Part shown: piece by piece, positions 1-6,927 of the stretch
How positions within the stretch are numbered: the stretch's first letter is position 1
Layout of the letters: every line of letters begins with the position of its first letter
Made by a program: the position numbers and the translations under genes
The notes under the pieces: generated by a model
Databases searched by the model: none
Told to the model about the DNA's origin: nothing
The model's input: only the letters and a program-made list of their open reading frames with translations
Source: JBGOUJ01 sp041477005
GTDB lineage: Bacteria > Acidobacteriota > Terriglobia > Bryobacterales > JACQDG01
Length of the DNA stretch: 8,120 bases
Assembly (NCBI GenBank): GCA_041477005.1
Contig: JBGOUJ010000358.1
Location: 1 to 8,120 of the forward strand
Direction of reading: 5' to 3'

Positions 1-2
1 AT

Positions 3-1934
3 CCTGGGCCGATCCGCGTCGCCGAGCGGCAGTCCGCGCTGGTGGTCGAGTGGAACGACGAGGCCTCGCGCCCCTGGCAGGCTGCGTTTACACTCGATCC
101 GGAAGCGCCCCTGATCCGCGAGATCTCGACCGGCGGCGCTCGCGTGCTCGAGAATGCCGGCCCAATCTATGCCGCCACCACCGGCAAGCGCCGCGGGGGC
201 TGGGACGCCTTCTTCGATCATCCCGGCCGGCGTCCCGAAGAGATCCGCAGCTTTACGGGCCGTTTCCGCTTGACCGCCGCGCGCGTGCGGACCACGGGCA
301 ATCGGGTCGAAGTGGCCTTTGACGGGCTCGAGATGGGCCTGTTCTCCGGCGGAATCACTTACACGTTTTTCCCGGCATCGCGGCTGATTTGGCAGGAGGC
401 GGTGGTTCACACCGCAGATCCGGACGTCGCCTACTTTTACGATGCAGGCATCCGGACGGCGGCGCCCGCTGCGCCGAGCGCCCCGCGGCTCGCCTGGTTT
501 GACACGGCGGGAGCGGTGGCAACGGCCGATGCAGCCCGAGCATCGGGTCCGCTCACGGTCCGCTACCGGACCCTCGCCGCGGAATGGAGCGGGGCGAGCC
601 TCGCGATTTTCCCGCCGCCGCATCAATACTTCTTCGCCCGCGACGTCACCACCAATCTGGGCTACCTCTGGCGGCGCGCCGAGCCAGGCTGGCTCGAAAT
701 GGGCATCCGCCAGCTCGCCGACGACGGGACCCGTTACTATCCGTGGATGAATGCCCCTCCCGGCTCCGAGCAGCGCCTGGGAATGTTCCTTCTGCCCGGG
801 ACCGGCAGCGCCTCCGATCGCCTGACCGAGGTCCTCCGCTACACCAACCGCGACCGCTTCCCCGCGCTCCCCGGCTACCAGACCCTCGCCACCCACTGGC
901 ACTTCGCCTACACGGTCTGGGCCATGCGCGAGGGCTTCGACAAAATCCCCTTCTTCAAGCCCGTACTCCAGCAGATGGGGATCAACATCGCGATGATCAT
1001 GGAGTTCCACGGCGACGGGCACCCGGGCGATGCCGGCGAGACACGCCTGAGCGAGCTGGACGCCATGTTCCGCGCCTGCCGCACCCAATCGGACTCCGCG
1101 TTCCTGATCCTGCCCGCGGAAGAGGCGAACGTCCACCTCGGCGGCCACTGGACTCTGTTTTTTCCCCACCCCGTCTACTGGTATCAGCGGCGCCCGGAAG
1201 GACGCCCTTTCGTCACGGAAGATCCTCGCCGCGGCAAGATCTACAGCATCGGCAGCGCCGCCGACATGCTCGAGATGGTTCGCGGCGAGCAGGGCTTCAT
1301 GTGGCAGACGCATCCGAGAACCAAGGGCTCGACCGGCTATCCCGACCAGATTCGCTCGACCCCACATTTCCTTGACCTGCGCTACCTGGGCGCCGGCTGG
1401 AAGCAGATGCCCAGCGATCTCTCCTCGCCGCGCCTCGGCGAACGCTCGTTCAAGCTGCTCGACGACATGAACAACTGGGGCCTGCCCAAGAGGCTGATCG
1501 GCGAAGTGGACGTCTTCAAGATCGACGAGACCCACGAGCTCTACGCCCACATGAACGTGAACTACCTCCGGCTGCAGTCGCTGCCGGCGTTCGACGATTA
1601 CACGAGCGTCGCCCGCGCCCTCGAGCGCGGCGAATACTTCGTCTCGACCGGCGAAGTCCTGATCGCGGAGCACTCGGTCGAGCCGCCGAGGGGCGGCGCC
1701 ACCCGCGTCCGCGCGCACCTGCGTTGGACCTTCCCCTTGAAGATGGCCGAAGTGGTCTGGGGCGACGGCGTCTACACCAGGCGCCACATCGTTCCTCTCG
1801 AAGAGACAGCCGCCTTCGGCGAGGCCGACTATGAATGGCAAGCGCCGGCGGCGGACTGGAAGTGGATGCGTCTCGCCGTCTGGGACGTCGCCGGAAACGG
1901 CGCCTTCACGATGCCCGTGCGGCGAGCGCCGTGA
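3..1934 (+). CDS. PHP/CehA-McbA-like metallohydrolase-type protein, 5' partial
   Basis: The reading frame is open to the left edge, so the N-terminus and any signal peptide are missing. A GTG at 42 lies in frame but reads as an internal valine codon, with in-frame protein-like sequence before it. Counting that GTG as residue 1, residues 1-270 look like a beta-rich accessory region that I cannot assign. From about residue 280 the protein resembles CehA/McbA-type PHP-like hydrolases. It shows HWH (285-287) followed by a VWAMREG helix, EFHGDGH (321-327), a PAEEANVH stretch with two acidic residues (358-365) then GGHW, and an HP pair (424-425). It ends with GEVDVF (487-492) and FVSTGEVLI (about 533-541), the usual closing motif before a C-terminal beta domain. 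The canonical G-S/T-D-x-H loop before that motif is not recognisable, so metal binding may be altered. Substrate is unknown. The fold call is moderate; the reality of the gene is near certain. Confidence 0.6.
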   Translation, partial: PGPIRVAERQSALVVEWNDEASRPWQAAFTLDPEAPLIREISTGGARVLENAGPIYAATTGKRRGGWDAFFDHPGRRPEEIRSFTGRFRLTAARVRTTGNRVEVAFDGLEMGLFSGGITYTFFPASRLIWQEAVVHTADPDVAYFYDAGIRTAAPAAPSAPRLAWFDTAGAVATADAARASGPLTVRYRTLAAEWSGASLAIFPPPHQYFFARDVTTNLGYLWRRAEPGWLEMGIRQLADDGTRYYPWMNAPPGSEQRLGMFLLPGTGSASDRLTEVLRYTNRDRFPALPGYQTLATHWHFAYTVWAMREGFDKIPFFKPVLQQMGINIAMIMEFHGDGHPGDAGETRLSELDAMFRACRTQSDSAFLILPAEEANVHLGGHWTLFFPHPVYWYQRRPEGRPFVTEDPRRGKIYSIGSAADMLEMVRGEQGFMWQTHPRTKGSTGYPDQIRSTPHFLDLRYLGAGWKQMPSDLSSPRLGERSFKLLDDMNNWGLPKRLIGEVDVFKIDETHELYAHMNVNYLRLQSLPAFDDYTSVARALERGEYFVSTGEVLIAEHSVEPPRGGATRVRAHLRWTFPLKMAEVVWGDGVYTRRHIVPLEETAAFGEADYEWQAPAADWKWMRLAVWDVAGNGAFTMPVRRAP

Positions 1935-2092
1935 AGCGGTCCGCCGCGGCGGCGGCCGCGGGTGGTTTGCTGGTCGGCTTTCTTGTGGCGCACCGCCGGC
2001 CTCTGGCCGGAGGGCCGCCAGGCGTGAGGGCCGACCCGCCGCCGGACCCGCTCTTACCACATCATTTTCGGCGCGAGTGCGAATGCTGCTAA
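1931..2092 (+). CDS. Possible 53-aa small ORF overlapping the upstream stop codon
   Basis: A GTG start at 1931 overlaps the stop of the preceding gene as GTGA, a layout typical of translational coupling. The predicted peptide begins KRS, runs through an Ala/Gly/Leu-rich hydrophobic stretch of about 18 residues (AAAAAAGGLLVGFLVA), then turns Pro/Arg-rich and ends in a Cys-rich tail (RRECECC) at a TAA. The N-terminus could be a signal peptide or a single membrane anchor. Against it: there is no clear ribosome binding site, GC-rich DNA readily yields Ala/Arg/Pro ORFs, and I recognise no family. It may be only the untranslated tail of the upstream gene. Confidence 0.25.
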   Translation: MKRSAAAAAAGGLLVGFLVAHRRPLAGGPPGVRADPPPDPLLPHHFRRECECC

Positions 2093-2117
2093 GGGCCTGT
2101 CAAGAAATAACAGTGCC

Positions 2118-2178
2118 AACCGCTCCCTGACGGTCGCGGCTCGGAAGGGCTTTCTGAGCCGCGCGCGTGAGCAAGCGG
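2118..2178. repeat. REP-like inverted doublet
   Basis: Two copies of a roughly 23-bp element lie head to head. CCGCTCCCTGACGGTCGCGG is at 2120-2139 (extending with CTC to 2142), and the opposite-orientation copy GAGCCGCG...AAGCGG is at 2156-2178. The arms match at 18 of 23 positions and are separated by 13 bases. Each unit is itself an imperfect palindrome (CCGC...GCGG). The whole could fold into a large hairpin at the RNA level and might help end or protect the transcript of the upstream gene. A third copy, in inverted orientation, lies at 4215-4242. The layout resembles a BIME (paired REP) in other bacteria; no transposase is visible here. Confidence 0.65.
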
Positions 2179-2472
2179 ACTCGGCGTGCTGGCATGGTAA
2201 TCCTATGACGGGCGCTAAGCGCCGGGTGTGCTCCAAAGCGCGCAGACCGCCGCCATCGGCCCCCACCTGGCCCGCGGCTGTGCCGCCTGCCGGCAAGAGC
2301 TGCCGCCCTTGTCGCCCGGCTGGTGCGCCTGGCGCCTCCGGTTTAGCCACCCGCCGGGCTGCAAGTGTAAAATCCTGGCCCCCGCCCGCCGTCCAGCGCC
2401 TCTCCTAAATCCGATCCCGGCCATGCCTCGTATTCAGTGTTGTACCGCTAAAAACAGCTTACTCGTTTGAGA

Positions 2473-2478
2473 AAGGAG
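2473..2478 (+). promoter_or_regulatory. Ribosome binding site of the DUF4331 gene
   Basis: AAGGAG lies 5 bases before the ATG at 2484 and fixes the start. The start codon opens directly into a typical signal peptide, which supports it. Confidence 0.8.
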
Positions 2479-2483
2479 AAAAC

Positions 2484-4079
2484 ATGAAGAGACTGCGAGT
2501 ACTCCTCGCGGTGGCTCTGGTAGCCATGTTGGCCCTTCCCGCCAGCTTCTTTGCCGCCAGCCATCGCGAGGCGCCGATCACGGCGATCGATCGCCTTGCT
2601 GACATCACCGATTTCTTCGCGTTTGTCAGCTACGACGATCCGAACAAGGTGACGTTGATCCTGTGCGTCGACCCCTTCCTGGAGCCTTCCAACGGCCCCA
2701 ACTACTTCCCGTTCGATCCGGATATTCTTTACGAGATCAAGATCGACAACAACAATGACGCCGTCGCCGACCTGAGCTTCCAGTTCCGTTTCACCACGGA
2801 AGTCCGGGCGCCCGGAGTCTTCACCGGCTTCGTCGGAGCCTTCAACGGCATCAACGCGCCGCCCACCTCGCCGAAACCGATCGCCCCGGGCACGCCGCTG
2901 ATTCCGGCGGCCATAACCGCCCTGGACAGTTCCGGCTCGGAGGGCCTGAGCCTGCGGCAGAGCTATTCGGTGACCATGGTCAAGGGCGGCACGAGCACCG
3001 TGCTCGGCCCCGACGTCACCAAGTTCGCTGTACCCTCCAACGCCGGCCCGCGGACCATGCCGAGCTACTCGGACCTGGCCAAGCAGGGCATTTACAACCT
3101 GGGCGACGGCGTCAAGGTGTTCGCCGGAACCGTGGACGACCCGTTCTGGATCGACCTCGGCGCGGCCTTCGATTCGCTCAACTTCCGCAGCACCGGCTTT
3201 CCGGCGCCGGGTGTGCTGAGCGCCGCTCAGGACGCCGACGACACCCACAACTACGCCCCGGACGCGGTGTCCGGCTACAACGTCAACGCCATCGCGATCG
3301 AGGTTCCCATCGCCATGATCAACAGCGTTGGAGCGAAGGTCGCGGCCAATCATCCGGCGGCCACCATCGGCGCCTGGGGCGTCACCTCCCGGCCTCGCGT
3401 GAAGGTCCAACCCACGCAGGCGGGCGGCCCCATCACGCTCAGCACCGATTACGCGCAGATCCAGCGCATGGGCAACCCCTTGTTCAACGAGCTGCTCATC
3501 GGTACGGGCTTCAAGGATAAGTGGAGCATGAGCCAGCCGAAGGATGATGCGCAGTTCGCCAATTTCGCGCTCGATCCGCTGCTGGCTCGCGTGTTCAATG
3601 CGGTCTACGCGGCGCTGCTGAAGAATCCGGCGGCCGTGCTCGTGCCGCCTCCGCCGCGCACCGACTTGCTGCCGCTGGTGCAATACACCTCACTGCACAC
3701 CGCCCTCGGAGGCGCCTCCAGCGGCGACGTGCCGGCCGGCCCGGTGGCCGATCTGCTGCGGCTCAACACCGGCATTCCGTCCACGCCGGCGGCCAAGCGC
3801 AAGCGGCTGGGGCTGCTGGCCGGTGACCTGGCGGGCTGGCCCAACGGTCGCCGTCTCCTCGACGACGTTACCGACATCGCCTCTCGGGCGGTGGCCGGCG
3901 TGCTGGCGGGGCCGCCTTACAACGGCTTCCCCAACAACAGCATCGGGGACGGGGTCAACACCAACGACGCCCCCTACCAGGAGACGTTCCCCTACCTGGC
4001 GTGGGCCTGGAGCGGGCGGGATAGCCACCACACAGGTCCGGGACAGCCCGGCTGCGGTGGCACCTGTCCGACACAGTAA
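2484..4079 (+). CDS. Secreted DUF4331 domain-containing protein
   Basis: A 531-residue exported protein. Residues 1-24 form a signal peptide (MKRLRVLL, then a hydrophobic core, then LPASFFA), with cleavage likely just before ASHREAP. The mature part shows the DUF4331 hallmarks in order: SHREAP (26-31), ADITDFFAFVS (39-49), DILYEIKIDN followed by an F-Q-F-R-F strand (80-103), FAGTVDDPFWIDLG (213-226), QRMGNPLFNELLIG (327-340), GLLAGDLAGWPNGRRLLDDV (443-462) and NTNDAPYQETFPYLAW (492-507). The C-terminus has two cysteines (CGGTC, 524-528) that could form a disulfide. Length is typical for the family. The biochemical role of DUF4331 is not established; acidic, Asn-rich stretches such as IDNNNDAVAD could bind cations, but that is inference. 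The next gene downstream encodes a secreted TPR protein on the same strand, and I infer the pair works together. Family assignment is strong, function unknown. Confidence 0.92.
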   Translation: MKRLRVLLAVALVAMLALPASFFAASHREAPITAIDRLADITDFFAFVSYDDPNKVTLILCVDPFLEPSNGPNYFPFDPDILYEIKIDNNNDAVADLSFQFRFTTEVRAPGVFTGFVGAFNGINAPPTSPKPIAPGTPLIPAAITALDSSGSEGLSLRQSYSVTMVKGGTSTVLGPDVTKFAVPSNAGPRTMPSYSDLAKQGIYNLGDGVKVFAGTVDDPFWIDLGAAFDSLNFRSTGFPAPGVLSAAQDADDTHNYAPDAVSGYNVNAIAIEVPIAMINSVGAKVAANHPAATIGAWGVTSRPRVKVQPTQAGGPITLSTDYAQIQRMGNPLFNELLIGTGFKDKWSMSQPKDDAQFANFALDPLLARVFNAVYAALLKNPAAVLVPPPPRTDLLPLVQYTSLHTALGGASSGDVPAGPVADLLRLNTGIPSTPAAKRKRLGLLAGDLAGWPNGRRLLDDVTDIASRAVAGVLAGPPYNGFPNNSIGDGVNTNDAPYQETFPYLAWAWSGRDSHHTGPGQPGCGGTCPTQ

Positions 4080-4093
4080 ACCCTTTGCTTGGG

Positions 4094-4132
4094 GGCAGAC
4101 GGGCTCGGCCCTAAACGGCCGGCCCGTCTGCC
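4094..4132 (+). terminator. Strong GC-rich hairpin after the DUF4331 gene
   Basis: GGCAGACGGGC (4094-4104) pairs perfectly with GCCCGTCTGCC (4122-4132). Inside it CGGCC (4106-4110) pairs with GGCCG (4117-4121), with T4105 bulged and a 6-base loop, giving a stem of 16 pairs. It starts 14 bases after the stop codon. There is no downstream T-run, only TT at 4133-4134, so it is not a classical intrinsic terminator. It may stop transcription partly or protect the 3' end of the DUF4331 mRNA while letting some read-through into the TPR gene. Confidence 0.6.
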
Positions 4133-4164
4133 TTAGGCGGAAACCACAACGAACTAATCGACTT

Positions 4165-4192
4165 CAGCCGCAAATGCACGCGAATGCACACG
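4165..4192. repeat. Short 10-bp-period direct repeat
   Basis: AATGCAC occurs at 4173-4179 and again at 4183-4189, inside the stretch GCAAATGCACGCGAATGCAC. This resembles the degenerate, roughly 10-bp-period intergenic repeats seen in several soil bacteria, but two units are few. An A8 run follows at 4199-4206. Confidence 0.3.
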
Positions 4193-4214
4193 GCCCGGAA
4201 AAAAAACGGCGCCT

Positions 4215-4242
4215 TCGGAGCCGCGACCATGAGGGAGCGGTT
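4215..4242. repeat. Single REP-like element, inverted relative to 2118-2145
   Basis: TCGGAGCCGCGACC then ATGAGGGAGCGGTT matches the reverse complement of 2118-2145 at 25 of 28 positions. It sits 9 bases before the ribosome binding site of the TPR gene, so it is transcribed into that gene's leader and could form a small hairpin there. With the doublet upstream it brackets the DUF4331 gene. Confidence 0.65.
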
Positions 4243-4251
4243 CTGCGCACG

Positions 4252-4256
4252 AGGAG
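4252..4256 (+). promoter_or_regulatory. Ribosome binding site that decides the TPR gene start
   Basis: AGGAG (within GAGGAG at 4251-4256) lies 8 bases before the ATG at 4265. An in-frame ATG further upstream at 4184 lacks such a site and would translate the REP-like repeat, so 4265 is preferred. Confidence 0.8.
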
Positions 4257-4264
4257 AAAATCAA

Positions 4265-5518
4265 ATGAAAACATATGGCTTGGTTCTAGCAATGACCCTG
4301 GTTTCCCAGGCGGCACTCCCCCAGACCACGCCGGCGCGGCTCTCACCGGCCCAGCAAGTTATCGAGCGGGCGCAAAAGGCCATCGAGAAGCAACCCAACC
4401 GCTACGAGCCCTACAACGTTCTGGCCATGGGTTTAGCTCGCCGGGCGCGCGAGACTTCGGATGTGATCTACTACGCCCAGGCCGATAAGGCGCTCGAAAA
4501 ATCCTTCCATCTCGAGCCCGACAACTTCGAAGGCCGCAAGACCCAGGTCTGGATTCTGCTCGGTAAGCACGAGTTCGCCCAGGCTCTGGAAGCCGCCCAG
4601 GCGCTGAATCGCCGCATGCCCGACGACGTCCTGGTCTATGGCCTGCTCACCGACGCCAACATCGAGCTCGGCAACTACAAAGAGGCCCTCGAAGCCGTGC
4701 AGTGGATGCTGGACATGCGCCCCGGCAACGTCGCCGCCATGACGCGCGCCGCTTACGTGCGCGAAATGATCGGCTACGCCGACGGCGCGCTCGAGTTTAT
4801 GAACTGGGCCTACCAGCGCACCAGCGCGAACGAGGTCGAGGACCGCGCCTGGATCCTGACCCAGATCGCCCACATCCAGATCAACACCGGCAAGATCGAC
4901 GCCGCCGAAAAAACTCTGGACCAGGCTTTCGAGGTTTTTCCCGGCTATCACTACGCCCTGGCCAATATGGCCAAAGTCCGCACCGCCCAGCAAAGATACG
5001 ACGACGCCGTGGAGCTGCTGCGGCGGCGCTACGCGGCTGCGCCCCACGCGGAGAATCTCTACGACCTGGCAGATGCATGGGAGCGGGCCAGCCACGCCGG
5101 CCAAGCCAAAGCCGCCTTTGCGGAATTCGAGCAGAAGTCGCGCGCCGAGATGAACAAGGCCGACAACTCGAATCGCGAGCTGATCTTCTACTACGCCGAT
5201 CACGCCCGCAAGCCCGCCGAGGCGCTGCAGGTCGCACGCCGGGAGATCGCCCGCCGCCACGACGTCCACACGCTCGACGCCTATGCCTGGGCGCTCTACG
5301 TCAATGGCGACTATGCGGAAGCCCGGAAGCAGATCGAGAAAGCATTGGCGGTCGGCGTCCGCGAGGCCCAGCTTTTTTATCACGCCGGCGCCATCGCCTC
5401 CAAGCTCAACGACCGCGCCGCCGCTTCCCGCTACCTCCTGCAGGCGCTCGATCTGAACCCGGCCGCCGATCTCTCGAAGCCGGCCAACAAGATGCTGGCC
5501 CTCCTGGAGCATCGGTAG
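4265..5518 (+). CDS. Secreted tetratricopeptide repeat (TPR) protein
   Basis: A 417-residue protein. Residues 1 to about 20 form a short signal peptide (MKTYGLVLAM then TLVSQAALPQ), with no lipobox cysteine. The rest is an almost continuous alpha-solenoid of about eight or nine TPR units, roughly at 46-86, 90-120, 122-155, 156-186, 195-225, 226-259, 262-295, 335-366 and 369-400. Consensus positions are visible in GNYKEALEAV (136-145), RYDDAVELLRR (244-254), GDYAEARKQIEKAL (348-361) and the final ASRYLLQALDLNP (387-399). TPR proteins act as protein-binding scaffolds; no enzymatic motif is present. It is probably periplasmic. It lies 185 bases downstream of the DUF4331 gene on the same strand with no obvious promoter of its own, suggesting at least partial co-transcription and a shared role. 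The partner is unknown. Confidence 0.88.
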   Translation: MKTYGLVLAMTLVSQAALPQTTPARLSPAQQVIERAQKAIEKQPNRYEPYNVLAMGLARRARETSDVIYYAQADKALEKSFHLEPDNFEGRKTQVWILLGKHEFAQALEAAQALNRRMPDDVLVYGLLTDANIELGNYKEALEAVQWMLDMRPGNVAAMTRAAYVREMIGYADGALEFMNWAYQRTSANEVEDRAWILTQIAHIQINTGKIDAAEKTLDQAFEVFPGYHYALANMAKVRTAQQRYDDAVELLRRRYAAAPHAENLYDLADAWERASHAGQAKAAFAEFEQKSRAEMNKADNSNRELIFYYADHARKPAEALQVARREIARRHDVHTLDAYAWALYVNGDYAEARKQIEKALAVGVREAQLFYHAGAIASKLNDRAAASRYLLQALDLNPAADLSKPANKMLALLEHR

Positions 5519-5602
5519 AGCTTTAGAGATCCGCCACCTCGTTAAACAGCGCGTCTGAAGTCTTTGCGCGACACCTGTCGTTTGGCCGGGTGTTCATTCG
5601 GG

Positions 5603-5630
5603 CTTCTGGCTCCTGACTTCTGTCTTCTTG
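5603..5630. repeat. Degenerate heptamer tandem repeat (CTYCTGN x4)
   Basis: Four consecutive 7-bp units are readable: CTTCTGG, CTCCTGA, CTTCTGT, CTTCTTG. A T-run follows (5631-5636), ending in the stop codon of the minus-strand gene. On the minus strand it reads as repeats of the TCAGAAG/TCAGGAG type, a kind of short intergenic repeat I associate with acidobacterial and other soil genomes. It lies between two convergent genes and has no evident coding role. Confidence 0.55.
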
Positions 5631-5634
5631 TTTT

Positions 5635-6873
5635 TTAGATGTATGCCGGCGAGCCGTCGGCGCGGAACTGGAAGGCGCGGCGCCACGGCTTGGGCGGATA
5701 GTGCGGGAACGCCTCCTCGTTCAGCTCGACGCCCAGGCCCGGCTTGGTCGGCAGCGGGATGTACCCGTCCTTGACCATGAGCGGCTCCTGGAGAAAGTCC
5801 TTGCGCGGCGACTCGTCGTCGGGGTGGTATTCGAGGATCAAGAAGTTCGGCGTCGAAGCCGCGAAGTGCACGTTGACCACCGTCGCCAGCGGCCCCACCG
5901 GGTTGTGCGGCGCCACCATTACGTAGTGGGCCTCGGCCATAGCGGCGATCTTTTTCATCTCCACGATCCCGCCGCAGACGGTGATGTCGGGCTGCACGAT
6001 GTCCACGCACTGGGCCTGCAGAATAGCGCGAAATTCGTACTTGCTATAGTTCTCTTCGCCCGTCGCCAGCGGGATGCTGACGTGAGCGGCAAGCTTGGAG
6101 AGCGCGTCCACGTTCTCGGGGCGGATCGGCTCTTCCAGCCAGAACGGGTTGTAGGGCTGCAGCTCTCGGGCCACCTGCTGGGCGCGGATCGGCTCGAAGA
6201 AGACGGCGTGCGCATCCACGGCGATGTCCACGTCTTGCCCCACCGCGTCGCGCACGGCGGCGATCCGCTGGCCGGCGGCGCGCGTCACCGCGTTGTAAGG
6301 CATCGCGTTGCCGCCGGGCGGGTGCGGGCCGATCTTCACCGCCGTGTAGCCGTACTTCTGCACCAGCGCTTTGGCGTTGGCGCCCAGCTCCCTCGCGTCG
6401 CGCCCGCCCGGACTCTGGTAGACCCGGATCTTGTCGCGGATCTTCCCTCCGAGCAGCATGTAAACCGGCAGCCCGGCGGCTTTGCCGGCAATGTCCCACA
6501 GTGCGTGCTCGATGCCGCTGATGGCGGCGTTCACCACCGAGCCGCCGGGAAAACGCGTGAAGTTATACATCGTGGCCCAGATGTACTCGACGTTGCGCGG
6601 GTCCAGGCCCACCAGCCACCGCTTGAAGTCGTTGATCGTCGCGACCGTCGCTTCGTCCGGCCCGACCGAATAGGCTTCGCCGATGCCGTGAATGCCCTGA
6701 TCGGTGAGCACTTTGACGAATATGTAGTTGCGTCCGCCGGCGCCCACCATGTAGGTCTTGATGTCGGTGATCTTGATGGCGGGTTTGCCGCCGTAGGATT
6801 GGGGTGCTTGCGCCGGGGCCGCTGCCGCCAGCAGGGGAACACTCGATCCCGTCAAAAACTCGCGTCGTTTCAT
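5635..6873 (-). CDS. Tat-exported mandelate racemase/muconate lactonizing enzyme-family protein (enolase superfamily)
   Basis: A 412-residue protein. It begins with a twin-arginine signal (KRREFLTGSS, residues 2-11), a hydrophobic stretch and an Ala-rich end near 20-23, so it is probably exported folded. The capping domain covers about 33-145 (VKVLTDQGIHGIGEAYS, 53-69) and is followed by the TIM barrel. Enolase-superfamily residues are visible: D220-x-H222 in AVDAHAVF, E247 in WLEEPIRPEN, E273 in LATGEE, D296 in QPD, and H323 in APHNPVGP. Together these are the three metal-binding acids, the extra histidine and the His-Asp dyad typical of the D-galactonate-dehydratase (GalD) subgroup. That suggests dehydration of a sugar acid, but the substrate cannot be read from sequence. 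Only one lysine is seen where mandelate racemase has KxK (VK180IG). The ATG has a good ribosome binding site (GGAGGCGAGG just upstream on the minus strand). It follows the lipoprotein gene by 54 bases; co-transcription is possible without a clear functional link. Confidence 0.9.
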   Translation of the reverse strand: MKRREFLTGSSVPLLAAAAPAQAPQSYGGKPAIKITDIKTYMVGAGGRNYIFVKVLTDQGIHGIGEAYSVGPDEATVATINDFKRWLVGLDPRNVEYIWATMYNFTRFPGGSVVNAAISGIEHALWDIAGKAAGLPVYMLLGGKIRDKIRVYQSPGGRDARELGANAKALVQKYGYTAVKIGPHPPGGNAMPYNAVTRAAGQRIAAVRDAVGQDVDIAVDAHAVFFEPIRAQQVARELQPYNPFWLEEPIRPENVDALSKLAAHVSIPLATGEENYSKYEFRAILQAQCVDIVQPDITVCGGIVEMKKIAAMAEAHYVMVAPHNPVGPLATVVNVHFAASTPNFLILEYHPDDESPRKDFLQEPLMVKDGYIPLPTKPGLGVELNEEAFPHYPPKPWRRAFQFRADGSPAYI

Positions 6874-6927
6874 CCTCGCCTCCGCCGTACAGTGTATACC
6901 GAGGCGCAGGCGAGGGGACGCCGTGCG

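Larger units (their letters stand above)
2093..2483. other. Intergenic region of 391 bp
   Basis: No convincing gene is present on either strand; short ORFs here are Ala/Pro/Arg-rich and overlap the REP-like repeats. It contains the REP-like doublet near its left end, a small perfect hairpin sequence GGCGCTAAGCGCC around 2211-2223, and a GC-rich middle. Before the DUF4331 gene the composition turns AT-richer (2360-2480), which is where its promoter should lie. A TAAAAT hexamer at 2368-2373 resembles a -10 box, but I see no matching -35 box, so I do not call a promoter. Confidence 0.6.

Noticed and set aside
2054..2350. 98-codon minus-strand ORF in the intergenic region
   Set aside because: Much of it is a translation of the REP-like doublet; it has no family resemblance and no ribosome binding site.
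2448..3683. 411-codon open frame on the minus strand
   Set aside because: It is antisense to the DUF4331 gene, has a low-complexity Arg/Gly/Val/Asp composition and no recognisable domain.
4184..4264. Upstream ATG extension of the TPR gene
   Set aside because: It would translate the REP-like element, lacks a ribosome binding site, and would bury the signal peptide that starts at 4265.
4433..5512. 359-codon open frame on the minus strand
   Set aside because: It is antisense to the TPR gene, and its repeated Gly/Val/Leu/Asp pattern simply mirrors the TPR codons.
6893..6898. TATACA -10-like box on the minus strand before the enolase-family gene
   Set aside because: No -35 box is found at a suitable distance, and the gene may be co-transcribed with the lipoprotein gene.
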